From Cytobacillus solani (GTDB taxonomy: Bacteria; Bacillota; Bacilli; Bacillales; Cytobacillaceae), in assembly GCF_001420595.1 (NCBI RefSeq), contig NZ_LJIX01000006.1:3829058-3893057 (forward strand): DNA of 64,000 nt. Direction: 5' to 3'. Shown here one piece after another: positions 8,813 to 17,680 of this stretch (position 1 is its first letter; every line of letters starts with the position of its first letter). Made by a program: the position numbers and the translations under genes. Below the pieces are notes generated by a model. It was not told where the DNA came from. It did no database searches and saw nothing but the letters and a program-made list of their open reading frames with translations.

Positions 8813-10531
8813 TTAGTCTTCCATTGTCGAAAGATCGCCAGTCGGAAGATCCAGCTCCCATGCCTTTAATACCCGGCGCATTATCTTTCCACTTCTTGTT
8901 TTTGGCAGTTTATCACGAAATTCAATTTCGCGTGGTGCAGCATGGGCTGCAAGCCCTTTTTTCACAAATTGGCGAATATCCTCAATTAATTCCTCCGATG
9001 GTTCATGACCATCCAGCAACGCAATAAATGCTTTAATAATTTCTCCTCTTACAGGGTCTGGCTTGCCGATGACACCAGCCTCTGCAACAGCTGGATGCTC
9101 CAGCAGCTTACTTTCTACTTCAAATGGGCCAACCCGCTCACCTGAGGTCATAATAACATCATCTACCCGTCCCTGGAACCAGAAATAGCCTGCTTCATCC
9201 ATGTAGGCAGAATCACCAGAGACATACCAATCACCAGGCATGAAGTAAGATTCATATTTTTGTTTATTATTCCAGATCGTATGCATCATCGCTGGCCAGC
9301 CCTTTTTAATAGCTAAGTTTCCCATGCGATATGGAGGCAGCTCATTCCCTTGATCATCCACAATTGCAGCAACTACTCCAGGAATTGGTTTCCCCATAGA
9401 TCCAGGTTTAATTTCCAGACATGGATAATTACAGATTAACAGCCCGCCAGTTTCTGTCATCCACCATGTATCATGAATTCTTAAATGGAATACCTTCATC
9501 CCCCATTTAACGACCTCTGGATTCAGTGGCTCCCCGACACTCACAACATGTCGAAGAGTGCTCAGATCGAATCTCTTAACGATTTCATCTCCAGCACCCA
9601 TTAGCATTCTAAATGCAGTAGGCGCACTATACCAGACGGAAACACCATATTCTTCAATCATTTTATACCATGATTCGGGATTAAATCTTCCCCCGATAAT
9701 TACATTTGATGCTCCCGCTAACCATGGCCCAAACATCCCATAGGATGTGCCGGTAACCCAACCCGGATCGGCTGTACACCAGTAAATATCATCCTCTTGT
9801 AAATCGAGCACCCATTTGGCTGTTTGATAATGCTGAATCATTGCATTATGAACGTGAAGAACCCCTTTTGGCTTTCCTGTGGAGCCAGAAGTATAATGAA
9901 GAATAAGACCATCTGTCCGCTCTACCCACTCAATTGAAAGCTTATTGCTTGCTTCTGCAGATCGTTTATTAAAATCTACATATGGTCCGTCCTCAACAAT
10001 ATTTTCTCCTACTAGGAAAATAGTTTTTAATGATGGAAGCTCATCGACAGGAACACGCTTTAATAGATCTGGTGTCGTGATCAGAACCTTTGCTTCACTA
10101 TCCTCTAATCTGTCACGTACAGCTCCCTCCATGAATGCTTCAAATAATGGCCCTACAATTGCACCAAGCTTTATTGCGCCTAAAGCAGCAAAATACAACT
10201 CTGGGGAACGAGGCATAAAGATAAAGACCCTATCTCCTTTTTCGACATCTCCATATGCTTTCAAAGCATTTCCTGCTTTATTCGAAAACTCCTTCATTTC
10301 TTTAAACGTATATTTTTCTTTCCTTAAGCCGTCCCTGAAATAAAGGGCAATCTTATTTTTTCTGTAGGTTTCTGCATGCCGGTCAATTGCCTCATAGGCC
10401 ATATTGACACGGCCCGTTTTATTCCAAGAAAATTCTTTCTCAACAACCTTCCAATCAAAGTTGTTGTACAGATCATCATAATTTTTAAGATTATAGTCCC
10501 CTTTAGTTGCTGGCAACGCTTCCACTTTCAT
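8813..10531 (-). CDS. acsA: Acetyl-CoA synthetase
   Basis: Makes acetyl-CoA from acetate, ATP and CoA through acetyl-AMP. It shows the ANL-family P-loop LHYTSGSTGKPKGV, the DTWWMTETG motif (about 350) and the C-terminal PKTRSGKIMRR, whose lysine is the acetylation target of AcuA in B. subtilis. The ATG at 10531 (GGGGG site 8 bases upstream) gives 572 residues, identical in length to B. subtilis AcsA; a reading from 10582 adds 17 non-conserved residues. Divergent from acuABC, whose products acetylate and deacetylate this enzyme. CcpA control is expected in this family. Confidence 0.97.
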   Translation of the reverse strand: MKVEALPATKGDYNLKNYDDLYNNFDWKVVEKEFSWNKTGRVNMAYEAIDRHAETYRKNKIALYFRDGLRKEKYTFKEMKEFSNKAGNALKAYGDVEKGDRVFIFMPRSPELYFAALGAIKLGAIVGPLFEAFMEGAVRDRLEDSEAKVLITTPDLLKRVPVDELPSLKTIFLVGENIVEDGPYVDFNKRSAEASNKLSIEWVERTDGLILHYTSGSTGKPKGVLHVHNAMIQHYQTAKWVLDLQEDDIYWCTADPGWVTGTSYGMFGPWLAGASNVIIGGRFNPESWYKMIEEYGVSVWYSAPTAFRMLMGAGDEIVKRFDLSTLRHVVSVGEPLNPEVVKWGMKVFHLRIHDTWWMTETGGLLICNYPCLEIKPGSMGKPIPGVVAAIVDDQGNELPPYRMGNLAIKKGWPAMMHTIWNNKQKYESYFMPGDWYVSGDSAYMDEAGYFWFQGRVDDVIMTSGERVGPFEVESKLLEHPAVAEAGVIGKPDPVRGEIIKAFIALLDGHEPSEELIEDIRQFVKKGLAAHAAPREIEFRDKLPKTRSGKIMRRVLKAWELDLPTGDLSTMED

Positions 10532-10641
10532 AAAAAAATCCCCCTTTAAATAAAAATAAAACTTCAGCCCTTCCCATTTCATATGTAAGAAAGAATATTC
10601 AAGAGTAAGCAGGGCGCTCTTGCATTTCTTAATTGTTTACT

Positions 10642-10670
10642 ATTATAGTATAAGTTCAATCAATTCTCAA
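10642..10670 (-). promoter_or_regulatory. acsA promoter
   Basis: On the minus strand TTGAGA (10665-10670), 17-base spacer, TATAAT (10642-10647), about 110 bases upstream of the acsA start codon. Confidence 0.75.
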
Positions 10671-10762
10671 TTTTAAAAATATTGTCTCGCCAATTTTTTA
10701 TTAACTTAGTAGAATAGATCCATAATTGTCACAAAAAAATCTGAATACAATGGAAAATCATT

Positions 10763-10798
10763 TGAAAGCGCTTAAAAATACAAGATATTATGTATAAT
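10763..10798 (+). promoter_or_regulatory. acuABC promoter with overlapping cre box
   Basis: TATAAT at 10793-10798 is the -10. TGAAAGCGCTTAAA at 10763-10776 matches cre except for the penultimate C, and covers the -35 position, which is otherwise poor (GCTTAA). CcpA binding here would repress or modulate acuABC in response to glucose. Confidence 0.7.
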
Positions 10799-10835
10799 AG
10801 AATTACTCATAATCATATTTATAGGCGGTGTATAA

Positions 10836-11468
10836 ATGGAACATCGAAAAACGTATAATGCGAAAGAAATTAAGACTCCAAGGGGACCAGTGCTTATCGA
10901 AGGTCCTATCTCACCTGAAAAATTAATGGGATACGAGTTTCATAAAGATTTAACAGCTTTTCGTCCATCAGAACAGCAAAAAAAAGCACTTATTGAAATT
11001 GCCGGTCTTCCTGAAGGAAGAATAATTGTTGCTCGAAGCAGAGATATGATTATCGGTTACGTTACTTATGTGTACCCTGATCCACTAGAAAGATGGTCTG
11101 AGGGGCAAATGGAAAATTTAATTGAGCTAGGGGCAATTGAGGTCATACCTGAGTTCAGAGGATCTGGAACAGGTAAAAACTTATTGAAGGTTTCTATGAT
11201 GGATGACGCAATGGAAGATTATATTACCATCACTACCGAATATTATTGGCACTGGGACCTAAAAGGCACAGGGTTAAATGTATGGGAATACCGAAAAATA
11301 ATGGAGAAAATGATGAATGCTGGCGGTCTTGTTTGGTATGCAACAGATGATCCTGAGATCAGTTCACATCCCGCTAATTGTTTAATGGCCAAAATTGGCA
11401 AAAGAGTCGATTTAGACTCCGTTCAGCGGTTTGACCGTCTCCGTTTCATGAACCGATTTATGTACTAG
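10836..11468 (+). CDS. acuA: AcsA protein lysine acetyltransferase
   Basis: GNAT-family acetyltransferase that acetylates a lysine of AcsA and inactivates it when acetyl-CoA is plentiful. 210 residues, the same as B. subtilis AcuA, ending RFMNRFMY. The GNAT core lies at about 60-130, with the acetyl-CoA binding stretch EFRGSGTGKNLL. A GGCGGTG ribosome binding site precedes the ATG. First gene of acuABC and divergent from its target acsA. Confidence 0.96.
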   Translation: MEHRKTYNAKEIKTPRGPVLIEGPISPEKLMGYEFHKDLTAFRPSEQQKKALIEIAGLPEGRIIVARSRDMIIGYVTYVYPDPLERWSEGQMENLIELGAIEVIPEFRGSGTGKNLLKVSMMDDAMEDYITITTEYYWHWDLKGTGLNVWEYRKIMEKMMNAGGLVWYATDDPEISSHPANCLMAKIGKRVDLDSVQRFDRLRFMNRFMY

Positions 11469-11502
11469 ATTTACAATCATTTTTAGAATGGAGGGGTCGT
11501 AA

Positions 11503-12150
11503 GTGATTGTTGAAGAAATTATGAAGAAGGACGTTATTTCATTATTTGAGAATGATAGTATAGCAGATGCTATTCGATTAATGGGTGAGAAGAAAATTCG
11601 TCACCTTCCAATTATAAATATTGAACAACATTTAGTTGGCCTAGTCACAGATAGAGATATTCGTGATGCAACACCGTCCATATTTGAAACAGAGAAGTTT
11701 AAAGCTGGATTACAAAATCCACTGAAAATGATCATGAAAACTGATGTAATTACCGGGCACCCGCTTGACTTTGTTGAAGAAATCTCCGCCATTATATATG
11801 AGCATCGGATTGGCTGCCTGCCTATAATAAACAATAAAAAATTAATTGGGATAGTAACAGAAACAGATTTGCTTCGAACGTTAGTTGAATTGACTGGAGC
11901 ACACCAGCCAGGATCTCAAATTGAGGTACGTGTTCCAAACAAAACAGGAATGCTCCATGAAATTTCATCTGTAATTAGGAATAAAAATGCAAATATTCAA
12001 AGTGTCCTCGTCTACCCTGATAAAAGTGATGAAAAATATAAAATTATTGTCATAAGACTTCAAACAATGAACCCTCTTTCATTAATAGAGGATTTAAAAA
12101 ATGCTGGTCTTCAAGTTCTATGGCCCAATTATCCAGGGATGTCATCATGA
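11503..12150 (+). CDS. acuB: AcuB, CBS-ACT domain protein
   Basis: The 215-residue protein begins with a GTG codon (GAGGGGTC ribosome binding site). Two CBS modules (about 1-60 and 78-135) form a nucleotide-sensing Bateman pair, followed by an ACT domain (about 142-212, from SQIEVRVPNKTGML). The role in acetoin/acetate utilisation is not defined biochemically in B. subtilis as far as I know; the CBS pair suggests sensing of adenine nucleotides. The stop codon overlaps the acuC start (TGATG), so translation is coupled. Confidence 0.95.
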   Translation: MIVEEIMKKDVISLFENDSIADAIRLMGEKKIRHLPIINIEQHLVGLVTDRDIRDATPSIFETEKFKAGLQNPLKMIMKTDVITGHPLDFVEEISAIIYEHRIGCLPIINNKKLIGIVTETDLLRTLVELTGAHQPGSQIEVRVPNKTGMLHEISSVIRNKNANIQSVLVYPDKSDEKYKIIVIRLQTMNPLSLIEDLKNAGLQVLWPNYPGMSS

Positions 12151-13319
12151 TGCAGGATTCAGTTTTTATTTATTCAGAGGATTTGCTGAGCTACAAATTC
12201 AATACAAATCATCCCTTTAATCAAATAAGAATCAAATTAACACTTGATTTGCTTCAACATTTGCAAGCTATTCGGGACGATCATCTCATACCTCCGCGTC
12301 CTGCGACAGACGACGAGCTGGAATTAATTCATGACCCTAGATATATTCATGCAGTCAAGCTCGCAGGAAGCGGCCAGCTGTCTGCTGAACAAGCAGATAA
12401 TTATGGACTTGGCACAGAAGATGTTCCAATTTTTCAAAATATGCATGAAGCTAGTTCATTACTCGTAGGAGGAACACTAACGGCAGTTGACTTGGTAATG
12501 AACGGGCATGCAAGACATGCCCTACATTTAGGCGGCGGTCTGCACCATGGTTTTCGAGGGAAGGCATCCGGCTTTTGTGTGTACAATGACAGTTCAGTTG
12601 CTATTAAGTATATGCAAGAAAAATATAAAGCAAGAGTGCTCTATATCGATACAGATGCCCATCATGGAGATGGTGTCCAGTGGTCCTTTTATGATGATCC
12701 GAATGTTTGTACACTTTCCATCCATGAAACCGGCAGATATTTATTTCCTGGGACCGGAAATGTAAATGAAAGAGGACAGGGAAAAGGATACGGATATTCT
12801 TTTAATATTCCGCTAGATGCATTTACTGAAGATGAATCTTGGCTTGATGTATATCGCACATCCATTAGGGAGGTAGCTGAATTTTTCAAACCCGATGTCA
12901 TCCTTACTCAAAACGGTGCTGATTCACATTTTCATGATCCCCTTACCCATTTATCAGCAACTATGAACATTTATCGTGAAATTCCAAAGTTGGCTCATGA
13001 AATTGCCCATCAGTATTGCGATGGAAGATGGATAGCTGTTGGAGGAGGCGGCTATGACATATGGCGTGTCGTTCCAAGAGCTTGGGCACTAATCTGGCTA
13101 GAAATGACTGAAAACTCAAATTGTTATGGCAGTTTGCCATCCGAATGGATCAATGGATGGCAGGATCAAGCACCTATCCCGCTTCCAGTAAGCTGGGATG
13201 ATCCGGAAGATATGTACAAGCCGATTCCTCGCAAATTAGAAATAACCGAAAAAAATAAACAAACATTAGATAAAGCACTGTACCCAATTAGGAATCAGAA
13301 AAAAACAGAATCGATATAA
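12150..13319 (+). CDS. acuC: AcuC, type I (zinc) protein deacetylase acting on acetyl-AcsA
   Basis: Histone-deacetylase-fold enzyme that removes the acetyl group put on AcsA by AcuA. Active-site signatures are visible: LGGGLHHGF with the tandem His, DTDAHHGDGVQ with zinc ligands and charge relay, HETGRYLFPGTG, and GGGGYD. The start at 12150 gives 389 residues, as in B. subtilis (MRDSVF...); ATG at 12147 is an alternative. A longer reading from 12120 is rejected because it lies inside acuB. Ends just before an intergenic repeat and a bidirectional terminator. Confidence 0.95.
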   Translation: MQDSVFIYSEDLLSYKFNTNHPFNQIRIKLTLDLLQHLQAIRDDHLIPPRPATDDELELIHDPRYIHAVKLAGSGQLSAEQADNYGLGTEDVPIFQNMHEASSLLVGGTLTAVDLVMNGHARHALHLGGGLHHGFRGKASGFCVYNDSSVAIKYMQEKYKARVLYIDTDAHHGDGVQWSFYDDPNVCTLSIHETGRYLFPGTGNVNERGQGKGYGYSFNIPLDAFTEDESWLDVYRTSIREVAEFFKPDVILTQNGADSHFHDPLTHLSATMNIYREIPKLAHEIAHQYCDGRWIAVGGGGYDIWRVVPRAWALIWLEMTENSNCYGSLPSEWINGWQDQAPIPLPVSWDDPEDMYKPIPRKLEITEKNKQTLDKALYPIRNQKKTESI

Positions 13320-13320
13320 G

Positions 13321-13471
13321 AAAAGCGCAAGCGCCTTGATCATCGCCGTACAAACTGGAAGGACCGCGACTGAGATAAAGGAAACACGGTAAGCGAAAGC
13401 GAACCGATGTTGACTTATCGCAGGGAGGGGGCCTGAAGTTTGATAGGCGATAGGCGCTGGAGCTAGACAAT
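13321..13471 (+). repeat. Intergenic repeat, full-length copy
   Basis: It begins AAAAGCGCAAGCGCCTTG and ends GCGCTGGAGCTAGACAAT. The copy at 17446-17530, read on the opposite strand, matches both ends and the segments ATCATCGC-GTA-AAACTGGA and TGAAGTTTGAT-AGCGATAGG, but lacks about 65 internal bases present here. No protein is encoded. Confidence 0.75.
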
Positions 13472-13496
13472 AAAAAGGACCGCATTGGTCCTTTTT
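13472..13496. terminator. Bidirectional terminator between acuC and motS
   Basis: AAAAAGGACC-GCATT-GGTCCTTTTT is a perfect 10-bp hairpin with A and T runs on both sides. Confidence 0.9.
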
Positions 13497-13497
13497 A

Positions 13498-14241
13498 TTA
13501 TGAAGCTAGATCATCTTCACTATATTTTGGATCTGAAATAATTATTTCTACCCGGCGATTTTTCTGACGATTTTCCGGACTATCATTAGAAATAACTGGT
13601 CTTGTATCCGCATAGCCAACTGCAATAAATCGGCGGCTATCAAGCTGATGATTAGCTATCAGATAATTTATTACACTGCTGGCACGTGCAGCTGAAAGCT
13701 CCCAATTGGATGGATATCTAAAAGAACTCATTGGAATATCATCTGTATGGCCTTCTACCTTAACTAAATTAGGCAGCTTCACCAAAAGCTCGCCTACTTT
13801 AGTTAAAAAGGCATGTGAATCCCCAAGAAGGGTCGCTTGCCCCGGATCAAATAGAACCTGCTCTTGCAATACAAGTACGACTCCACGTTCCGTCCGGTTG
13901 GCAATAATTACATCCTCCAAGCCATTTTTGTCCAGGTAGTTTTGTACTTCAGTTAATAAATTCTGTAAGGATTCCTCGGACATATCTTTCTCTTCATTAT
14001 TCTCCGGCAATTCCGTCTCCACGGCAGCTGGGTTTTCCAGCGGGATCATTGAAGGGTAGAAGTCAAAAAAATGCTCCTGGAATGATTCAGTAATTGCTTT
14101 AAACTTAATCATATCAATTTGGGACATTGAAAACAGCAAAATAAAGAAAACTAATATGAGTGTAACTAAATCAGAGAATGTGACCATCCAGGCCGGGGCG
14201 CCTTTCGCTTGCCCAGCTGTCCTTCTCTTAAGCTTCATCAT
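13498..14241 (-). CDS. motS: Na+-driven flagellar stator subunit MotS (MotB family)
   Basis: Peptidoglycan-anchored stator subunit that with MotP forms a Na+ channel powering the flagellar motor. It has an N-terminal basic tail, one transmembrane helix (about 20-42) with the ion-binding Asp in TFSDLVTLILVFF, a linker, and a C-terminal OmpA/Pal-like domain (VEGHTDDIP ... NRRVEIIIS). B. subtilis MotS starts at the equivalent of the second Met (14238); GGGGAGG lies 6 or 9 bases upstream of the two ATGs. The start lies within the end of motP, so the two are translationally coupled. Confidence 0.93.
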   Translation of the reverse strand: MMKLKRRTAGQAKGAPAWMVTFSDLVTLILVFFILLFSMSQIDMIKFKAITESFQEHFFDFYPSMIPLENPAAVETELPENNEEKDMSEESLQNLLTEVQNYLDKNGLEDVIIANRTERGVVLVLQEQVLFDPGQATLLGDSHAFLTKVGELLVKLPNLVKVEGHTDDIPMSSFRYPSNWELSAARASSVINYLIANHQLDSRRFIAVGYADTRPVISNDSPENRQKNRRVEIIISDPKYSEDDLAS

Positions 14242-15046
14242 TCAGAGCCTCCCCTGAATTCATAGCTTGAATCGCTTCTTTTCTCTCTTTAGAGGATAGA
14301 AAGGCACTTAATTTCTCTTCTAATAGTTTAGGATTCTGGCCAGATTGCACGCCGATAACTCCTTCAATAATGATTTGCTTAAAAAATACCTCTTGTTCTG
14401 TCTTTAAAGCAAGCTTAGAAGCTAACGGCAGGAAAAATAAATTAGCTAACAATGTTCCATATAAAGTAGTTAATAAAGCAATTGCCATATTAGGTCCTAA
14501 AGAGGATGGATCATTCAGACTTTTTAACATAAGGACTAGTCCAATCAGTGTTCCGATCATCCCCCATGCAGGAGCATATTCCCCAGCCTTTTCAAGTATA
14601 CTTCTACCTTTTCTATGTCTTTCTTCCATAGCCACTATTTCTGCATTCATAATATCGTTAATAACATCTGGCTCAATTCCATCAACTGCAAGTAAAATCC
14701 CCTTGCGTATGAAAGGATCATTAACCTCATCCAATTGTGTCTCTAAAGATAATAATCCCTCTCGCCGTGCACGGTCAGATAGATGAACAAATGTCTTAAT
14801 TAATCCGCTTAAGTTTTGCTCATTATGTGAAAAGCCATGCCTAATGACAGTGAACATATGCTTCATATCCTTTAACGGGAAGCTGACAAGCAGTCCAGCG
14901 AGTAGACCGCCCACTACAATTAACATAGAAGCAGGGTCAATAAACGAAAGAAATCCACTCATTCCACCGTTTGTAATAACCCCAAAAATAAGCATCCCCA
15001 AACCAACGATTAAACCAATAGGTGTTAACGCATCAAACCTTTTCAT
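14228..15046 (-). CDS. motP: Na+-driven flagellar stator subunit MotP (MotA family)
   Basis: MotA/TolQ/ExbB-family membrane protein with four helices (about 10-28, 34-52, 148-166, 182-204) and a large cytoplasmic loop rich in charged residues (EERHRKGRSILE). The ATG at 15046 matches the B. subtilis start MKRFD; the in-frame ATG at 15064 is rejected because its following codons (ATC GGG AGA GGG) form the ribosome binding site. Lies downstream of ccpA with only 47 bases between and no terminator, consistent with the ccpA-motPS operon of B. subtilis. Confidence 0.94.
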   Translation of the reverse strand: MKRFDALTPIGLIVGLGMLIFGVITNGGMSGFLSFIDPASMLIVVGGLLAGLLVSFPLKDMKHMFTVIRHGFSHNEQNLSGLIKTFVHLSDRARREGLLSLETQLDEVNDPFIRKGILLAVDGIEPDVINDIMNAEIVAMEERHRKGRSILEKAGEYAPAWGMIGTLIGLVLMLKSLNDPSSLGPNMAIALLTTLYGTLLANLFFLPLASKLALKTEQEVFFKQIIIEGVIGVQSGQNPKLLEEKLSAFLSSKERKEAIQAMNSGEALNDEA

Positions 15047-15093
15047 ATTCCCTCTCCCGATCATTTAAAAATAATGTGTTATCTGCTTTTTTA

Positions 15094-16092
15094 TTATTTA
15101 GTTGAGTTTCGCTGTTCGATTCGATGAGGAAGAACAATAATATGATCAGAGATTTCTTCTTTATTCATTAATTTTGTAAGGAGTCTCATTGCAACTGCAC
15201 CAATATCGTATAAAGGCTGCACAACAGTAGTGAGCTGTGGTCTTACCATTAATGATAAACGAGTATTATCCGAACTAATTACTTCAAAATCCTCGGGGAT
15301 TTTGAAGCCTCTATCCTCTGCTCCATGAACAACGCCTAAGGCCATTTCATCCGATCCTGAAAAGATCGCAGTTGGTTTCTTACTTTGTTCAAGAAGCTTT
15401 TCAAATACTTCTATTCCGGAATCATATGTATAATCCCCTTCTACCACGAAGTCTTCATTGTATTCAATTCCGGCTTCAGCAAGTGCCCGTTTATATCCTG
15501 CTAATTTTTTATCCCGGTTAATTGGCTCTACTAAGGGACCGATAGCGATTGCAATTTCCTTATGTCCCTTTTCGATAAAGGAATGAATCGCATCAAATGT
15601 GGCTTGTTCGTAGTTAATATTTACTGACGGGATTTTCTCACTTTCTTCAATAGAACCTGCAAGTACAATCGGTACAGGAGATTTTTCAAATTCCTCAACA
15701 AGTTCTGGAGTAATATTTCCTCCCATAAAAACAATTCCATCCACTTGTTTTCCAAGCATTGTATTTAATAAATGCAGTTCTTTATCCAAGTTTTGATCTG
15801 AATTGCTAAGAATAATATTATATTTGTACATTGTTGCGATATCTTCAATTCCTCTGGCAAGCTCAGCAAAAAATGTACTTGAAATATCCGGAATAATTAC
15901 ACCTACAGTTGTTGTTTTTTTACTGGCAAGACCGCGAGCAACAGCATTTGGACGATAACCTAGTTTTTCAATTACCTCCAATACTTTCTTTCGGGTAGCT
16001 GGCTTCACGTTAGGATTCCCATTAACAACCCTTGAAACAGTTGCCATTGATACATTGGCTTCTCTTGCCACATCATATATTGTTACATTCAT
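15094..16092 (-). CDS. ccpA: Catabolite control protein A
   Basis: LacI/GalR-family regulator of carbon catabolite repression; binds cre boxes with HPr-Ser46-P as corepressor. The N-terminal helix-turn-helix [20 protein letters not shown] and hinge [17 protein letters not shown] are as in B. subtilis, and the length (332) is close to 334. The effector-domain segment reads [12 protein letters not shown] where B. subtilis has IIGFDNTRLSL, and [14 protein letters not shown] where it has FVSGPMAEPINR, so the core domain has diverged at normally conserved positions. GGAGTG ribosome binding site. First gene of ccpA-motP-motS. At least three cre-like boxes occur in this window. Confidence 0.97.
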   Translation of the reverse strand: MNVTIYDVAREANVSMATVSRVVNGNPNVKPATRKKVLEVIEKLGYRPNAVARGLASKKTTTVGVIIPDISSTFFAELARGIEDIATMYKYNIILSNSDQNLDKELHLLNTMLGKQVDGIVFMGGNITPELVEEFEKSPVPIVLAGSIEESEKIPSVNINYEQATFDAIHSFIEKGHKEIAIAIGPLVEPINRDKKLAGYKRALAEAGIEYNEDFVVEGDYTYDSGIEVFEKLLEQSKKPTAIFSGSDEMALGVVHGAEDRGFKIPEDFEVISSDNTRLSLMVRPQLTTVVQPLYDIGAVAMRLLTKLMNKEEISDHIIVLPHRIEQRNSTK

Positions 16093-16278
16093 AAATTTTC
16101 ACTCCTTATTCTAATAACGATCCATATGGTTTATCATAGTTTACTGCAAGCTGCAGCAACCTACTCATTCTCTTGGAATCTGATTAAAAATATATGTATA
16201 ATTATGTATTCAATCATACGACAGTAATTGACAAGCCGCAATGTAAAGACTTGTTTTTTTATAAAAAATACACAATAA

Positions 16279-16308
16279 AAAGCCTTCTACACGATGCAGA
16301 AGGCTTTC
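16279..16308 (-). terminator. aroA terminator
   Basis: AAAGCCTTCT ... AGAAGGCTTT, 10-bp stem with 9-base loop, followed on the minus strand by TTATTGTG. It separates aroA from ccpA. Confidence 0.85.
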
Positions 16309-16312
16309 ACTA

Positions 16313-17386
16313 TTAAACTCTGGCAAAGGCGAATGATCGAAGTTCGTTCATAAATTCATCAAATTGCTTTAAATCCATTTGTTGTGCATTATCTGATAAC
16401 GCTACTGCTGGATCCGGATGAACCTCAGCCATTACTCCATCAGCACCAATTGCTAAAGCTGCCTTAGCTGTAGGGAGAAGCAAGTCTCTTCTTCCAGTAG
16501 AATGCGTGACATCAACCAATACTGGTAAATGGGTTTCTTTCTTCAAAATTGGGACAGCAGAAATATCTAGTGTATTTCTTGTTGCACGTTCATACGTTCG
16601 AATTCCACGTTCACAAAGAATAATTTGTCCATTGCCTTGAGCCATAATATACTCAGCCGCATTTATGAACTCTTCAATTGTAGCAGAAATCCCCCGTTTT
16701 AAAAGGATTGGCTTATTTACTGCTCCGGCTGCCTTCAACAGTTCAAAGTTTTGCATGTTTCTTGCGCCTATTTGAATGACATCTAGATAGTCCACTGCTA
16801 CTTCAATGTCAGCAGGGCTAACAATCTCACTAATAACAGCTAGGTCAAACTCATCGCCAATTCTTTTTAATATTTTTAAGCCTTCTAATCCAAGACCTTG
16901 GAAATCATAAGGAGATGTTCTAGGTTTAAAGGCTCCTCCACGTAAAAGCTTAAGCCCCTTTGCTCTTACAGCATTTGCAACAGTCGCTACTTGTTCATAG
17001 GATTCCACCGCACATGGACCAAAGACTAAATGAGGTTTCCCATCACCTATTCTTTCTCCTTTAAGTTCAACAATCGTGTTTTCAGGTTTCTTTTTTCTAG
17101 AAACTAATAGAGCTTTGCGGTGATCATCCTCTTGAAGCTCTAATCCAGCTTTGAAAATTTCCTTAAATACATGTTCAATGGTTGAGTTTTCAAATGGCCC
17201 ATCATTATGCTCCTTAATCTGATCAAGCATTTTTCTCTCACGGACAGGATCATAACGATAAACCCCCTGTGTTTCCTTCGCCTTTCCAATTTCCTGAACA
17301 AGCTTGGCTCTTTCATTAATTAATGATAAAAGCTGTAGGTTTAGTTCGTCCACACGATTACGTAGTTGATCAAGTTCCTTACTCAT
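16313..17386 (-). CDS. aroA: Bifunctional chorismate mutase / DAHP synthase
   Basis: First committed enzyme of aromatic amino acid synthesis: joins phosphoenolpyruvate and erythrose 4-phosphate to DAHP. An N-terminal AroQ-type chorismate mutase domain (about 1-90, [20 protein letters not shown]) gives feedback by prephenate/chorismate. The DAHP synthase domain (about 110-355) shows [36 protein letters not shown] and [14 protein letters not shown]. 357 residues against 358 in B. subtilis. GGAAGGG ribosome binding site. Monocistronic with its own terminator. Confidence 0.97.
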   Translation of the reverse strand: MSKELDQLRNRVDELNLQLLSLINERAKLVQEIGKAKETQGVYRYDPVRERKMLDQIKEHNDGPFENSTIEHVFKEIFKAGLELQEDDHRKALLVSRKKKPENTIVELKGERIGDGKPHLVFGPCAVESYEQVATVANAVRAKGLKLLRGGAFKPRTSPYDFQGLGLEGLKILKRIGDEFDLAVISEIVSPADIEVAVDYLDVIQIGARNMQNFELLKAAGAVNKPILLKRGISATIEEFINAAEYIMAQGNGQIILCERGIRTYERATRNTLDISAVPILKKETHLPVLVDVTHSTGRRDLLLPTAKAALAIGADGVMAEVHPDPAVALSDNAQQMDLKQFDEFMNELRSFAFARV

Positions 17387-17445
17387 TACAATCCCTTCCT
17401 TTCCATTTTTAAATGTTGAGTCAGAAAAAGAGTGTTACTTTGATA

Positions 17446-17530
17446 ATTGTCTAGTGCAAGCACCTATCGCTAATCAAACTTCAAGTCTCCTCCAGTTTAT
17501 ACAGCGATGATTAAGGCGCTTACGCTTTTC
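17446..17530 (-). repeat. Intergenic repeat, short copy
   Basis: Read on the minus strand it begins AAAAGCGTAAGCGCCTTA and ends GTGCTTGCACTAGACAAT, with inner matches to the copy at 13321-13471. It occupies the gap between divergent aroA and the FtsA-like gene. The remaining bases of this gap hold a weak cre-like TTAAACGCTTTTAA near 17627. Confidence 0.75.
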
Positions 17531-17680
17531 TTCTTTATCGACCCGATATTATATGTTACATTTTAAATAATTAGAGTTATTATATATGAATTATCTGAGT
17601 ATGTCACTAATAATTTCTTTATCAATTAAACGCTTTTAAGCAATAAAGTAACAAATGAACTATGAAGAAGGTGTTTTCCT

